Origin: Dermatemys mawii | Taxonomy: Eukaryota > Chordata > Testudines > Dermatemydidae | Length of the DNA stretch: 64,000 nt | Direction: 5' to 3' | Assembly (NCBI GenBank): GCA_007922305.1 | Contig: ML677343.1 | Coordinates: 30,642,337-30,706,336, forward strand | Part shown: positions 1 to 13,678 of the stretch, piece by piece | How positions within the stretch are numbered: position 1 is the stretch's first letter | How the letters are laid out: every line of letters starts with the position of its first letter | Made by a program: the position numbers and the translations under genes | The notes under the pieces: model-generated | The model's database searches: none | Told to the model about the DNA's origin: nothing | Seen by the model: only the letters and a program-made list of their open reading frames with translations

Positions 1-13
1 AGATTGTCTAACC

Positions 14-395
14 CAGTGACTCTCAACCAGGCATATGCAGAGGTCTTCCGGGGGCAGATCAACTCATCAAGATATTTGCCTAGTTTTACAACAGGCTACA
101 CAAAAAGCACATGCAAAGTCAGTACAAAAAAAAATCTCATACAGACAATGACTTGTTTATACTGTTCTATACACTGAACTGTAAGTACAACATTTATACC
201 CCAATTGTTTTATTTTAGAATTATCTGGAAAATTGAGAAAGTCAGCCATATTCAGTCAGTGTGTACTGTGGCACTTTCATATTTTTATATCCGCTTTTGT
301 AAGCAAGTCAGTAAGTGGGGTGAAACTTAGGAGTCTGATTTGTCTCGCATACCCCCGACGGGGGCACAGTTATCTGGAAAGGTTGAGAGCCACTG
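14..395. mobile_element. hAT-type MITE, family A, with TSD
   Basis: The termini CAGTGACTCTCAACC and GGTTGAGAGCCACTG form an imperfect inverted repeat. Flanks GTCTAACC (6-13) and GTTTAACT (396-403) match at 6 of 8 positions, an 8-bp hAT-style duplication. The interior is AT-rich with no coding capacity. A second family member lies at 40721-41083 in opposite orientation. Confidence 0.85.
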
Positions 396-408
396 GTTTA
401 ACTCACTA

Positions 409-475
409 TTTCTCAACCAGAGTGATGCAACACCCGGTGGTGAAGGGTCACATAAGACTGGGGAGGGGATGAGAG
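409..475. mobile_element. hAT-end fragment
   Basis: TTTCTCAACCAGAGTGATGC followed by CACCCGGTGGTGAAGGGTCA resembles the end of another CAGTGGTTCTCAACC-type element. It has no visible partner terminus. Confidence 0.3.
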
Positions 476-1309
476 TTTGCAAGGATGTTATTACACGCTA
501 AAGCAAAGAGACTCCCTCCCTGCACACCCTGACCTTTCAAAGTCAAGTATTCTCAGTCAACCTCTCCAAACACACATGCAAATAAGTTACGCAGGCATAA
601 CACAGTATGGATATGTAAGAGGATGACAAACATTTTACTTACATACAGGGTTGTCACCTGAAAAGGCCAAGAAACAGTGGTCTACCCTATGCTATTCTTC
701 CAAATAATGTAGCGCTGGGGGCTAAATGTTCTGACAACAGGCACGTTAAAATGGAGAGAGACAGGCTAAATAGTGGCGTCAAGGACTTGATTTTCAGAAG
801 TGTTGAGCATCTATAGTTTCAAAGGGGGTGGTGGGTGCTCAGCACCTATGAAAAATATCAGGCCTTGCATCATTACCTAAATGCTATATGGCAGAAGGAG
901 GGGGTAGGAGCAGAATCTAAGTGTGTGTTTGCTGGGCTCCTTGGGGTGGAGAACTTAGACATCTGTAAAGCTAAAACTCGCAAAAATTAAGCTCTTCTGC
1001 ATGAGTTACAGTACGTGGCATATAAATATATAGACAAGGAAATTTAATTTACCATTGCCCTAAGCAATCTCTGAGCACAAACTGGAAGAAATAAATCCCT
1101 TTTCCTTCCATAAATATGAAGGCATTTCTGAAAATGATTAAGCAAGTTATTTTTGCTCATTTCATTCCATTTTTATTCAGTGAGGGTTTTTTTTGTTTTG
1201 GGCTTTTTTGGACAAAACAAGAAAGTCAGACTTAAAAAGCTACACACTACTTATTAGGTGCAGGCAATGGATCAGTAATGTAATGCTGCACTTGGACATT
1301 CTTAAAATG

Positions 1310-1460
1310 CTTCACAAAAATTCCCTCTATTTTATAAAGGTGGTAAGTGAAGCAGAAAGTTGAAATGACACGACCAAGGTCACATGTAAAGTCTGTGGCA
1401 GAGCTTGGACTGGGACCCAGGTCTCATATCTCCAACCAAAGACCATACTGCCTCCCTTGT
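1310..1460 (-). repeat. MIR-type CORE-SINE fragment
   Basis: The order TTTTATAAAGGTGGTAAGTG, then AAGGTCACATGTAAAGTCTG, GGACTGGGACCCAGGTCTC and CATACTGCCTCCC matches a reversed MIR. Confidence 0.65.
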
Positions 1461-1783
1461 GTATTACACCCTGGACTCAACTCCTGTTTAGGTCACGACG
1501 ACGACATGTACAAAAACAAAAGTGAGATAGGTGGCTCTAACCAGGTCTCTGTTCAGAGAAACTACAGAAGCATCATACAATTTGAGGCAAGTACGGTACA
1601 TGGTCAGAAGTTGTCTGGGTCACCAGAGCGGGAATGCAAGTTAAGACTGAAGGTCATGGGAAGAGTTGACCCAGAACTGAAGTAGAAGGGGATGCTGAAG
1701 GGTAGGATTGAAGAGCACTGGCAGAACCAATAGGCTAGGAAGACTGGAAGGAGCAGGTAAGTGCTGCAGGTCAACACCAAAGA

Positions 1784-1821
1784 AACGGCCACACTGGATG
1801 AGACCAACAATCCATCTAGAC
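1784..1821 (-). mobile_element. CR1 LINE 3'-end fragment
   Basis: On the minus strand this reads CTAGATGGATTGTTGGTCTC then CATCCAGTGTGGCCG, the CR1 3' tail (compare 48225-48275). It abuts a hAT MITE at 1822. Confidence 0.55.
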
Positions 1822-2160
1822 CAGTGGTTCTCAGCCAGGAGTCTGAGGCCCCCTGGGGGGCTGCGAGCTGGTTGGAGGGGGTCTGCCAAGCATGGCTGGC
1901 ATTAGACTCGCTAGGGCCTAGGGCAGAAAGCTGAAACCCCACCATGCAGGACTCCAGCTCGGGGCCCTGAGCTCCAGCACTTGGGGCTGAAGCCTGACCA
2001 ACTTAGTTTCACCGTGTCCCCCGTGGCATGGGCCCTGGGCAATTGCCCTGCTTCCTACTTCTTAATGCCAGCTGTAGATTTTATATGGAGAAAAACAATT
2101 GTTGTGGTACAGGTGGGCTGTGGAGTTTTTATGGCATGTTGTGGGGGGCATCAGACCCCA
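1822..2160 (+). mobile_element. hAT-type MITE (GC-rich family), 3'-truncated
   Basis: It starts CAGTGGTTCTCAGCCAGGAG and continues with GC-rich sequence, then TTTATATGGAGAAAAACAAT and GGTGGGCTGTGGAGTTTTTA. This matches a reptile element family I recognise in outline. The matching 3' terminus (..GTTGAGAACC..) is not seen. Confidence 0.6.
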
Positions 2161-4082
2161 GATGTATCTCTGTAATAGCCAGCAGTCAAGCTTACACAAT
2201 ACCCACCCAACCCAGGACTGTCTAGAATCAGTGCAATTATTCCTTCATTTTCCTGGGCACAAAGTTCATTCAAAGATAAAGGGCTTGAACCTCAGAAGGA
2301 TTTTACAAAATTAGCATTATTAAAATGTTCTCCTTCAGTTCTTAAAAAGTACAGCGTTTTGCTGTTTCGATCTGAACATCCTCCTGCAGACTCTGAAACC
2401 CATACCCTGTAGCACCATGCACAGGACAATCAAAGTGAAACTGACAAGTACATAAATGGGGTTGTTTATTTTTGAACTGCCCACCTGAAGTAAAGGGTTA
2501 GGAGGGGGTTGTACGTCTTTACCGACTCATAAGCTAAATGACTAGCAAAGGCAAAGCAATGCTTTGCATCTGTGCTTTTAAAACTGCCTCCCTCATACAC
2601 CTGAATCGCTGGATAAAAAGTCTGATGGGGTTTCAGGATTGCATTGCACTTTTTCAGAAACTGAAATTTTCAGAGGTGCTAGGGACTCTCTGACTCCTGT
2701 GAACAATGCCAAGAGCTCAACTCTTCTGAAAATCAGGAAATCTACTCACCGACCTAAATATGGGCCTCAGTGCCTAATTTTTAAAGCATTGATCTGGCAG
2801 AAAGCCAGCTTTCGCCCCAGCTGTTCGGAACATCTAATATTTATCCCACTAAAGTCTAGTTTTGAATGTAATTAAGCTGGGTAATGGGGCTTCTGTTTCA
2901 GGATTCTTCCTAAACATTCTCTGGCTTGTTTTATATGCCAGACAAAGGAAGGCAGAGAAGCCGGAAGCAAGTAGCTTTGCTGTCAATCAGCTGCCTAGCC
3001 TGAGGGATGGGAATTATCAAGGAACATTTTATCAGATTAACAATGAAGCAAGGGCAATTTCGTGTTTAATAACAATGGGACTGAACAGTCTTTGCTCACA
3101 GGATTCAAAGCAAAGAAAACCCTTTTAATCTGGGGTAGTAATTAACCACTAAGCAACGCCCAGAAGACTGGGTCTGGTGCTACAAAACAGTGCGACACCT
3201 CCAGAGGTCAGTGGGAGATGAGCGTACTCACCATTTCTCAGGTTTGAGCTTTTACTGAGGATATGCTTTTAAAAGACCCACCTTGGAGCTATGGGCAGTG
3301 ATCCTAACTTTACCACTCGCCCAGTCAGCTGAGGCAAGTCAAAGACCAGAATCTGCAGTTTCAGTCTGGTCCACTAGAAATGCACCAGTCATCTTGGATT
3401 AAATAAAAAGCAGCTCTAAGGACACATCTAACCCAGCAATTCTGAGCCCTGTGAGCCTGAGTCTGCTGACCCACAGCCATGGCTCTTTTATTGCAGCAAA
3501 GATGTACCCTAAGAGTTTAACGCAGGGGGATCTGAATTCAAGTCCCTTATTGCCCTAGAACCGGCAAGGGGCTGGGAAAGCTGCAGAAGTAGTACCTGGA
3601 GAGGGAAGAAGAAAATGAAAACTTCGTATCATTCCTGCAACCTCCTCCTCTTGGGTGAGTGGCTTGCTCCAGAAGCGGCTAAGTTCACCTCTCCTGAGGC
3701 AAGACTGTGCAAAGCCAGCGTCTCCGTAAGCACAGGACCTAGGCAGGGTACAAACAGAGGAGGGATGGCCACCAGCCCACTGGGAACTAGGCAGACCATC
3801 AAACAGCCATGGGACAGTGTTACACTCAGATCAGCACCACACATTTCCCCAGCACACAGTATAATGCTCTCATCGGCTATTTATCGACTTTCCAGTTATA
3901 ATGGACAGCAAGAGCTACCGTTTGTCTGGTTTTATAAAACTGCATCACATGAAGGGTAACATCCCAAGGAAATATTTTTAAAATATATTCCTTAAATCAG
4001 TAAGTGTCACTAGAACCATGTGTTAGAATTAAGAGCTAGGCAAACAGCAGCACAACATATGCATAAACGTAGCAGGTAAAGC

Positions 4083-4290
4083 TTCCTAACAGTGAAGTCC
4101 ACCCGGCTACTGACCAGTCTCCCAAGGGAAGTGATGGAAATGCGACTTAAAATTGGGCTGGCCAAAGCATTAGAAGAGGTCCTGTGGGGAACCATCCTGC
4201 CTGGACCAGGGGGATGGACTAGATGGGACCTGATGGAGTCTGAAAAGATCAATCTTCTGTGGAAATCAGGATAGGTTTGCACTACCTGTA
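4083..4290 (+). mobile_element. CR1 LINE 3' fragment
   Basis: It contains CCAGTCTCCCAAGGGAAGTG ATGGAA, then GGCTGGCCAAAGCATTAGAA and GGGGGATGGACTAGATGGGA, diagnostic of the CR1 3' UTR. It is 5'-truncated, as usual. Confidence 0.75.
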
Positions 4291-6644
4291 TATGCCTTGG
4301 GTGGAACCCTGTCCATGTAGCTTAAGCCAGGCAATAGCTGACAAAGGATCAATATACAACGATGCTGTTTCCTTGCCCATTACAGGGGGAAGGGCCTCCT
4401 AGATTGGAAAGTGTTTGCAATTTCTGAGGAGAGCATTCCCCGGTCAAATCTCAGCAGGTTGAGACGCAAAGATGAGCAGCAGGCCACGACAGAACAGGAG
4501 TAAAAGCCACATACTGAGCAGCAGCTACAGAACGCACCGAATCATGGTCATGTGCGAAGGACAGAAGACAGAGGCTTTATCAGAACAAAGAGAATCCCAG
4601 AAGGGCGATGTGTCCTTGGGAGACATGCCGGGGTACTTTAATGGCAGCGCAATTCAGATGACAATTAGATTGTGCCCTATACTGTCGAAGCCGCCCTCGG
4701 CCCCAGTGATATGAGCAGCTGTGATCATTAGGTTCAATGGCAGCAGCACACTGTACCCAGGAAGAGAAAACTGACCCAGAAAGAGCTCGACACTTGATTC
4801 AAAACAGAGCTGCCACACTGCAATTAATGCAGGCTGGCAAATGCACATCCCAGTCCTGTGCTCGTTACTTTGGCTCCCTGCTGAACATTGGGTTCAGTCC
4901 TCATCTTCAAAGCACTCTGTGGGGCTGACTTGAGCTGTCTAAACACAACAGCCTCTCGGCACCCCCAAAAGCATCATCTCCCTCGACAACTGTCTTATGG
5001 AAGCACTCAGAGGCCCATCACCCTGCATTCCATGCAGTCCCCACCCAACACACTCAATTCCTAAGAAACTGTCAACCTCCAGGGTGAGGTTGGAGAGAGC
5101 TCTCTCTCATCAGCTACCTATGAGTGCAGCATCCTCTTCCACGTGGGATTGGAGCGATCATGAATCTCGCCACTTTTAAGCAAAAGGCAAGAACTCCCTT
5201 TCTAGCCTTCCGACCACAAGACAATCCACCCCACGATGGAGGGAGTGAAGGGAGAGAAGACACAGAGATCCTCATTAAAGTAGCTTTTGTAAGCCTACAG
5301 CGAGGAGCATGGTATAAATGGTATAGATTTTTTTTAAAAAAAGATCAGTTCACAGTGACAAGACAAGTTACCTTCTTTTTATACAGTAATTTTGTTAGTC
5401 TGAAGTTAATACCCATTGTGTAAATTCTGTTGTGATGAAGCCAAATACTTCCATCTTTTAACAGCTCACAAAAATGTACGTACCTTTTCTCGGCCAGGCG
5501 TGCAGGATCACACAGACAAATATCCCATTTCTAAAGCGTTACAACACGCTGCAAGGAATGTTTGGCTTTCCTGGAGTTATCACTTGTGCTCCAGGAGGAA
5601 ATAGGTCACTTCCTGCCATGCAAATGAAAACAGTTCTCTTTCTCCTTCCTTCACATGTTCCCTCCCAACACAAGTGTTTGGTTTGCAAGCTCTCCGGGTC
5701 ACAGTCCATATCTACTGGTGTGTTCAGACAGCACCTAGCCCAAAGAGTGCTCCATCCCGACTGGGATCAGTGAATGCTACTGCAACATAAATGTTACAGA
5801 ATGATTTAATAATACACTGGTCAAACCTGTCTCTGAAACTAATAACCTCCACACAACGGGAAACATCTAATGTTTGCCAGAGTTTATAGGCTGTTATCTG
5901 GAGGTCATGAGACTTACTTTTACGATCAGCTATGAAGAGGCAACTCATTCAACAAAGAGAAAAGAGCAAACGCCACAGGAAAGGGATGCCTGTTAACAGG
6001 TACTGCTCAGCTCATGAATAGAAGAGAACAGCTGATGACTTCACAGAATGCAGCAGCTCAGGCAGATGCTAAAAAAACGCAGCAAGATTCCAGTGGTGCA
6101 TTAGAGGTAGAAAGGTTGCACTCTCTACACGCACAGGGTTACATCTTTGCTAATTCTGTTCACTTCTTCTCACCACCCTGACACCTTCTGTAAGTGTGAA
6201 GTTCACATGAATCATGATCAGCCCTCTGCTCCTGCCTTTGCTGTCTGGAGTCTATGTTACAAGAAGGGAAACTTGCCAATGCTTTAACCACACCCATGGC
6301 AGGCACTGGATCAATGACCATCGGGGTCACGATGAACTCTTCACTACACGTGTACATGCAAACTGTTGTACCTTCCCTGCACCTCCAACTGGCAGGAGAC
6401 TGTCTCTGATGACGGGACCGAGGCACCATGATCCACGGTCTCATGACCTCCAGATAAGAGTACAGTACTGCAAACTTCTTTTAGCGTGCAACCATCACAT
6501 GGCAACTGAAGTTGCTGGAGAGCACGGACGCAATAACAGGCCAATGCAAACACGTCATACCCACCCTCACTGACACACCACTGACTCCCTGCTTACGTCA
6601 GAAATGAATTCAATGGCCTGGCCTTAGAATTCTTGTTAATGAGA

Positions 6645-6750
6645 CCACAAGCTTTTTAGGGCAGGGAATTTTTGTCCTTGTTTGTGCAGCATCTAGCACA
6701 AAGGGTGCAGGTTCCTAAGCCATACAAATACACTACAACTGGTTCTACCC
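6645..6750 (+). repeat. MIR-type CORE-SINE fragment
   Basis: AAGCTTTTTAGGGCAGGGAA followed by TTTGTGCAGCATCTAGCACA and AAGGGTGCAGGTTCCTAAGC matches the distal half of an amniote MIR. Confidence 0.55.
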
Positions 6751-7944
6751 TGCTAAGTCCTTAGAATGAGATCTGGCTACTCAGAGACTATCAACCATAC
6801 ACCACTGGGACAATCCCGTGGAGAGAAGAGATCCCGGTATCTGGTGGTCTAAACCTGGAGCACGCGGACCCCTCTAGTGGAACTCCTCCCCAGACTTGAC
6901 TCCGTTCAGCTCAAAATGCAAGGTGCACAGTCTAACCACAGGAATGATATTTGTCAAAAGAACACTGCACACACACCCCTGAAGCTCCGGGGACCAGACA
7001 AAAGCACATCCTTTCATGGACTTTACCAAGCCCAATAGTGTGTGTTTGGCTAAAGCGCATCTTCCAGAAAAACATCCAGATCTTGGTCTGAAGACATCAA
7101 GAGATGGAAAATCCACTGCCTCCCTTGCTACTTTGCTCCCATGGCCTATCACCCTCACTGCTAAAAAACTGGGTCTAATTTCTAATTTGAATGTGTCTGG
7201 CTTCATGCCATTGATTCTTATTCTGCCCTTCTCCACTAGATTAAACATCCCTTTAGTACCTGGTATCTTTTTTCAGTGAAGGTATTGTATACTGTAATCA
7301 ACTCTTCACTGGAACCTTTATATTCCCTCTTCCACCATATGCATTGTTCCATGTTAAGGTCTGATCCTGGCAAGCTGCTTTGTACATGGGCAGAAACTGG
7401 TAGAGTGGCCTACAGGATTGGAACCTATTGAAATATCCTCCGCAAGAGATTTCCACAGCAGTTATCATTGCAGGTAACCCAACTCCCTTAAGAATCAAAC
7501 ACCGCTTTCTACAACTTTCTCTGAACCTTTAGCCTCTTTCAGCAGTTCACAAGGGTTATTTGTCCCATCTACTGAACTGCCCATCTCAGAGGACAGCCAG
7601 CAGATTGCGTACAGCACATTGTGTCATCTGCAATTTGCCTGGCATGCTTTTAAAAATCTACACATCAATAACCGCTCCACACAAACAGTTTACAGGGACC
7701 TCTCTCTTGCTTCCCAGCTAACCTTGAACAACAGAACACCATGAATAATTCAAAATACAACTGTCAAAATAACTGATGAACAAAGTGAACGTATGATGCG
7801 TTTCCTGCTTTTTTCAATGCTTGTTCAGTGACACATAGCAAATTGCAGTTAACTTGCAATGAAAGTCCCAGCTAATACAGAGAAGTCACTAATATTGCAT
7901 GATTAGCCCTGCTGCACAACTGCAGCCAGGGCTAACTCCATTAT

Positions 7945-8085
7945 GGACCAGTGACTAGGCTACCAGCTTAGGACTTAGAAGACCTGGATTCAAGTCCCTG
8001 CTCTGCCCGTGACCCTGGGGTGATGGCAGAATGGGTACAGGTTTTATAAGCTCTTTGGGGACAGGGACATTATCATCAATATTTG
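7945..8085 (+). repeat. MIR-type CORE-SINE
   Basis: CAGTGACTAGGCTACCAGCT, then GACCTGGATTCAAGTCCCTG and ATAAGCTCTTTGGGGACAGG, is a degraded MIR on the + strand. Confidence 0.6.
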
Positions 8086-8119
8086 TGAGCAGTCTATTCA
8101 GCATGTGCTAGCACTAAAC

Positions 8120-8491
8120 CAGGGATTTCAAACTCAAATCACCAGGAGGGCCACATGAGGACTAGTACATTGGTCCGAGGGCCACACCACTGGCACCAGC
8201 CCTTGGCCCCGCCTCCCACTCCACTCCTCCCAAAGGCAGGGCCTCTTCCCACCCCTTCCCCAACCCCCATTCCAACCCCTTCCCAAATCCCCGCTCCTGC
8301 TCCATCTCTTCTCCACCTCCTCCCCTGAACACACGATTCCCACTCCTCCTCCATCCTGGAAAGTGTCAAGTGAAGTGCCAGGGAAGCGCCTGGAGGTAGG
8401 CAGAGAAGTAGAGAGGCGGCGGCGCGCTGTGGGGAGAGAAGCTTGGTGGGCTGCAGGATATAACGCTGCAGGCCGTGCGTTTTGACCCCTG
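8120..8491. mobile_element. hAT-type MITE with CAGGGRTTTCAAAC ends
   Basis: The left end is CAGGGATTTCAAACTCAAAT and the right end GCCGTGCGTTTTGACCCCTG, an imperfect terminal inverted repeat. Flanks CACTAAAC and TACCAAGC match at 5 of 8 positions. The C-rich interior makes long but meaningless open frames on the minus strand. Confidence 0.65.
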
Positions 8492-10404
8492 TACCAAGCA
8501 AATACTAACAGCATCAGCCAATCTGCAATGCTCCAAGATAGTCAAGCTAGTGGAATTCTGAGCTATGCTGCGGTAAACCAGCCTCTTTAGCAGATGCAAG
8601 GTCTCTGGGCTAATCTCCACACAGCCTCCAGCGCAGGGCTTTCAAAAGAAATTATCCAGCGAAACAGTGGGAACTTTATTTCTCTGACAGTAAGTGATCT
8701 TAAATGCTTTCAACACAAGGCAAGCTGTGGATTTACGATCAGGAGCACGGGACCCACCTGGTCTTGGTCGGGAAAGGTTTTGTTCTAACAAATGGAGGGT
8801 TGTTTTTTATCCTGCAGCGCAAACAGCAAGAAACATCCGAAGGGTCAAAGGCACAGAACAGAAGAAAGCGCAATAACCACCGATGAAGAGCTGGATGAGG
8901 CTCATTCGGCAGAGCTTGCTACTGCATCTGGCTTACATACCCGCCGCTGCTGTTCTTAAATTTGCCCTGCAGCACTAGATGGGTCAGTTATCTTTCAGTC
9001 CTGCTAGGAGAGATGATCTCATTCCAAGGGCGATAGGCTGCAGCAATGCATTCCAACCATTGGATACTCTAGTTACTAGGCTAGGATTTGATCCAGTGAC
9101 AACTCACACTAGAAAAAAGAAATTAATGGAGCTGCTACTCCAAACGCCTGCACTTAATTCAAGCATCACAGATCTCGAGTATAATGTACTTTTTTAATAA
9201 AATGTATAAGAGTTTGACATAAATCTATTTCCCTACAATGAGGGGGTGGGAATTAACAGGATGAAAACCTCTCTGTCAGCAATACCTCAGGGCACGCAAA
9301 ACTAATCCAAGAACATAATTTGATGCTGTTTCTATATTGAAGAAAAAAAAACTCCAGCATCTTCACAGTAATAGCAATGCTGCAAATTACAGTCCAAGGT
9401 AACAGACAGCTAAACTGGGTTACATGCTTACAGTCAGACTATATGCATTTGAATAGCAAAACATCTTAACACGTACATCCTTCAACATCTGAGACTTTTA
9501 TTAGTCTTGTACTGAGGGGTCTGGTAACTTTCCACTACTCATCACAAGTTCACCCTTGCTCAGTTAAAAAGTCCTTACCACCTGCTCGCTCTTTGATAGC
9601 CTGGGAGACATAAATTGGTAGGATTCAAGACAGAAGTCACTGTTGCAAATGCCAGTATTGCAATCAACACCATTCATGGCATGGAAAGTGAATTATTTAA
9701 GGTCAGATTGATAGGGCTGCATGAGAGAGGTTTGCACTGTCCATCTTCCACCTGTTTTGTGCAGGAGGAAAGGAATTCAGATTTCAGAGCAGCCAAACAG
9801 GCTAGCAAGAACAGCATTTGGTTTTAAAGTATTTGCTTTGGGGAAGAGGAAAAAAACCTCACCTTGGTAAACAATTCAATCTGCCTTTCCCTTGGCATCT
9901 GTAGACATGTCAGCCCAGCAGAACTACTCCAACAGTTCTCTCTGTTGGTTTCACAGACAACAAAAAAGAAACCATATCATGCAAGATTTTGCACAGCGTG
10001 AAACTTGACTGGCCAAAGCACTATACCGCTAAAGAACAAACCGGTTTTTCTTCTGCAAATCTCTCACTTCTTTTCCACAAGATCTGCTGCTGGCATTCCT
10101 GTCACTTCCTTCTTCTGGGAGAGATACGCAATAGGCACTGTTTGCCGCTCACCGATACCCTGCATGATTTAAAGCTTCCCTTTCCCTGCACAACACAACT
10201 GGCTTTCAAAAACATGACTCGGGATCTTGCTTTAAAACTTCATATGCCCAATTAAATAACATTTCCAAATTAACAGGGCCAGATTTATCCCTAGGGTAAG
10301 CTCCATTGGCTGCAAGAGCATCTAAACCAGACAGTGGGCCAAATGCATCTCTACCCGCATGCCAAGCCCACCATCAAATAATAGGTTAGTTACAAATTAA
10401 AAAG

Positions 10405-10545
10405 ATGAGGGGCACATTGTCCAGTGGCTAGGGCATGAGGCTGGGATTCTAGACACCTGTGTTATATTCCAAGCTGCCAGCCACAAGACAACAGGCAAGC
10501 CACTTCACCACTTCCTGCCTCCCCTATGCCTTTCGGGACAGGGAC
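10405..10545 (+). repeat. MIR-type CORE-SINE
   Basis: GGGCACATTGTCCAGTGGCT AGGGCATGAGGCTGGGATTC, then GCAAGCCACTTCACCACTTC CTGCCTCCCC, follows the MIR tRNA-like head and core order. Confidence 0.65.
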
Positions 10546-10551
10546 CCTCTA

Positions 10552-11054
10552 CATGGGTGGCCAACCCACTGCTTGGGAGCTGCATGTGACCCTTTGGCAG
10601 CTGCCCCTCCATTCTCTACCTACTAGACTGCAGGGGGAAGCTCAGGGCTTCTGGGGTGAGGGTAGGGGCTTCTGCCAGAGGTGACTGGTGCCTGCTGAGA
10701 GGTGGGGAGAAAGGCAAAATTGAAAGGTCCCTCCCTCCTCCAAATAGTTTGAGTCATGCCCTTCTCTTATCCTCAGTGGCTCTCCCTATAGCTCCCAGCT
10801 GCTTGCCCTGGGGAGAATGGCCCCAAGGCGCAGCTTGCCAGCTCAAGCAGCTGCCATGCAGAGAAGGGGCCCTGTGGCACCATGTGACTGTGCGGGGCCA
10901 GCAAACCTGGCAAAAATCTGGGGGAGGGGTACCTGACCCGCCACACACACGCCACAGCCCAGCAGGGAGGGAGGTCTTGGGCTTCAGCTCCAGCAGGCGC
11001 GCCCTGACTCTCAAACTTCTGCGGCTCGGAGGGTCAATATGTCTGGCCAACTTT
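10552..11054. mobile_element. Probable hAT-type MITE
   Basis: CATGGGTGGCCAACCCACTG at the left and GGTCAATATGTCTGGCCAAC at the right look like decayed inverted ends (TGGCCAAC shared). The GC-rich interior explains the 175-codon open frame at 10656-11183, which I do not treat as a gene. The ends are uncertain. Confidence 0.4.
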
Positions 11055-13037
11055 GCTCTATTGTGTCATTTCACATCAACTAACACAAGGATGCCCCGGT
11101 CACTGCTGGGGTCAACCAGTGGCCTCATAGCAGAGAATTGCAAAACTACTGGATTCAGCAGGAAGCAAAGGAGCGTTCTGTAGAGGGAAATAAAAGAAAG
11201 GGTGCAGCAATGTGTATAAACAACTCCAACAGAAGCCAAAGGATTTGCTCTCTTTTGTATTAGTAACTCCAAAGCTATTACGCTTCTCTTAAATAAAAAG
11301 AAACCACCTTATTTGCACTCCTGCTTTACTCATTTTAACAATCTATTATTAATGCACTTGCCTATAATGAACCATGCTGCAGCACTCAGATTTAATATTT
11401 GAAAACCACTTGGCCCAGTAGCAAAGGGAGCAATCTCTCCAAAGAACATTTCCTTCCAGATTTGTCAAGCTCTCCGAAACAAACTTGGCAGGAAGAATTG
11501 TTTTATCATCACAATTTCACATGGGCAACAGTTTCCTAAATGATTTGGGAAAGCAACTTTTTTTGTGTTGAGAACACTTCAGAACAAGGTGTTTCTATGT
11601 ACCCGTCACTTAGAAAAAGGTGAAATTCACCCACACAACTGAGTGTTCAAAAGAGGCTGCCCAGGAGTAGAACAACAAGAGAGCTGCAGGGCAGGATTGA
11701 GGTGCATTAACAGAGCTGTGGGGTCCCATCCTGCAAAATGCTAAGCTCCCTTGCCTCCCATATAGATTCAGTAGGAGTGGAGAGTGCAGTTCACCTGAGA
11801 GGAGGCACCCAGTTTCCGTAAGGATGAGCCATTGTGGGAATCAAAGACCAGGAGTGCTGAGATAGTTCCCACTTGCAGTAAGTGAGATGCATCTGACAAG
11901 AGAGATGAAGACTTGCGGAGCTCCTGCCCATGTTATACTTGTCCAAACCCAACGTAACAGGGACCTCATTTCCATAAGCACTTGTCATGCGAGATGTTTC
12001 ATAAAACAACCTCAATACACTTCTAACTATATCAGTCTAAGTATCTAAATTATTCTGACCATAAACAGTTGCAAAATGAAGTCATCGGACCTTAAAATAA
12101 ACAGCAATATCCTGATGTTAGAAACATTATCTGAAGAAATGAAATGCTTTGTTAACTTCAGTTACTCTAATTATACAGCACTCACTGCGTGTGCAAATAC
12201 CATGTCTGCACAGTTGTAGCTGTGTGTATATGTATCTAAAATCCATAGGTCAGGTCTATTTCAGAGACATTCCCCCAGCCCTGTGAAAGCACAAGTCACA
12301 ACGGAACTGTCTTGTGACACCATTGCAGGGCAAAGGCACTTTCATGTCAGCATTCCAGAGCTTAGGAACGGTCAACTAATCAAGCAATTTGCCTGCCTGA
12401 GCCTCCCTTAGCTATTTCCAAGTAAAGGCTTAACAAAGAGGAGAGAAAAGCATTTGTTTTGTCTGTGTACATCACGCCTTAGGACCTGATCCTGTGAGCT
12501 GATCTCCAGGGGAAACCATACACCTGCACTGAGTCCTAATGGAGTCAACAGAACTCAGTACAGGCATTCAGGGATATCTCAGATTGCCGCATCAAGGCTT
12601 ATGATATTAAATTCTCTAGATTAGAACAGAAGCCCTGTTTTTCTCTGCAGGCAACACCTAGCAGAATGAGTCCCCAGTTCTGATCTGTACTGCTGGGGGA
12701 AACCATAAAATAGAAGAACCACCATCATGCATCAGTCCCTAACACCCTTGGAGCCTAAATCCACCCCACTCAGCACAAACTTCCTGCCACTCCAGAACAC
12801 TTCCACAAAACATCCCTCAACGGTAGGTAAACTTTCCAAACAATGCTCCCTCCCCCTTTCCAGTCCACTGCAGGACCACCTATCAGTTCAACAGCAGCAC
12901 CGTTGGCAAGTATTACACTATTTAAAAAAAATGCAAGTTACAAGACCTTAATGACAGCTTCTCCTAAGGTCGTTTCCCCAAAATTCAGGCCTACTATACG
13001 CATATGTTTTGCCACTCTAACCAACCAAAAAGCCCCT

Positions 13038-13323
13038 CCTAGTGTAGATGTAGCTTACACCTGGAGGGAAAAAAAAGTGCTCTTCCTGGTACAGCTTATA
13101 CCAATTCCCCAAGAAAACTAAAGCAAAGTCTATACTAGGAGTGCTTTGCAAACATAGGAATCTGGCATACTGTATCAGCAAATCCATACCTAGTGGGGAT
13201 TTCTTTGCATTTTTGCTGATATCACTTACTCTGGATTCCACCCCACCCCTGGAACCTCTCCAAATGAAACACACCATACCAGCAAAAGTGCAGTTTTGCC
13301 AGTACATTTGTGTCTACACTAGG
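13038..13323. mobile_element. MITE with CCTAGTGTAGA inverted ends
   Basis: CCTAGTGTAGATGTAG at the left and TTGTGTCTACACTAGG at the right share an 11-bp inverted repeat. Internal blocks (TGGTACAGCTTATACC, TACCAGCAAAAGTGC) are partly repeated and inverted, as in fold-back MITEs. No coding sequence is present. Confidence 0.6.
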
Positions 13324-13678
13324 GCTTTTGCCAGTATAAAGGTGTCATACAAAAATACCTCAGCCCCAGATTACTGCTAAATATTAGGGCTATAGATTAA
13401 TCGCTATTAACTCACACAATTAACTCAAAAAATTAACTGTGATTTAAAAAATTAAATGTGATTAATCACACTGTTAAATGATAGATATCAATTGAAATTT
13501 ATTAAATATTTTTTGATTTTTTTGACACTTTCAAATATATTGATTTCTATTACAAAGAATGTTTACAGTGCTTACTTTATATTATTTTTATTACAAATAT
13601 TTGCATTGTAAAAATGATAAATGAAAAATAGTATTTTTTCAATTCACCTCATACAAGTACTGTAGTGCAATCTCTTTA

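Larger units (their letters stand above)
476..13037. other. Intergenic DNA downstream of FBXO31
   Basis: Apart from the repeats listed separately, I see no gene here. Open frames are short, lack family similarity, and often coincide with MITE or MIR fragments. Pieces of the amniote repeat families (CTGAGCACC / GAAAATCAGGCC type) occur at about 800-870 and 2620-2790. Confidence 0.6.

Noticed and set aside
8134..8514. Overlapping 120-126 codon minus-strand frames
   Set aside because: They fall inside the hAT-type MITE at 8120-8491 and reflect its G-rich minus strand.
10656..11183. 175-codon open frame on + strand
   Set aside because: It lies in a GC-rich hAT-like element, resembles no protein family, and is overlapped by open frames on the other strand, as expected from composition.
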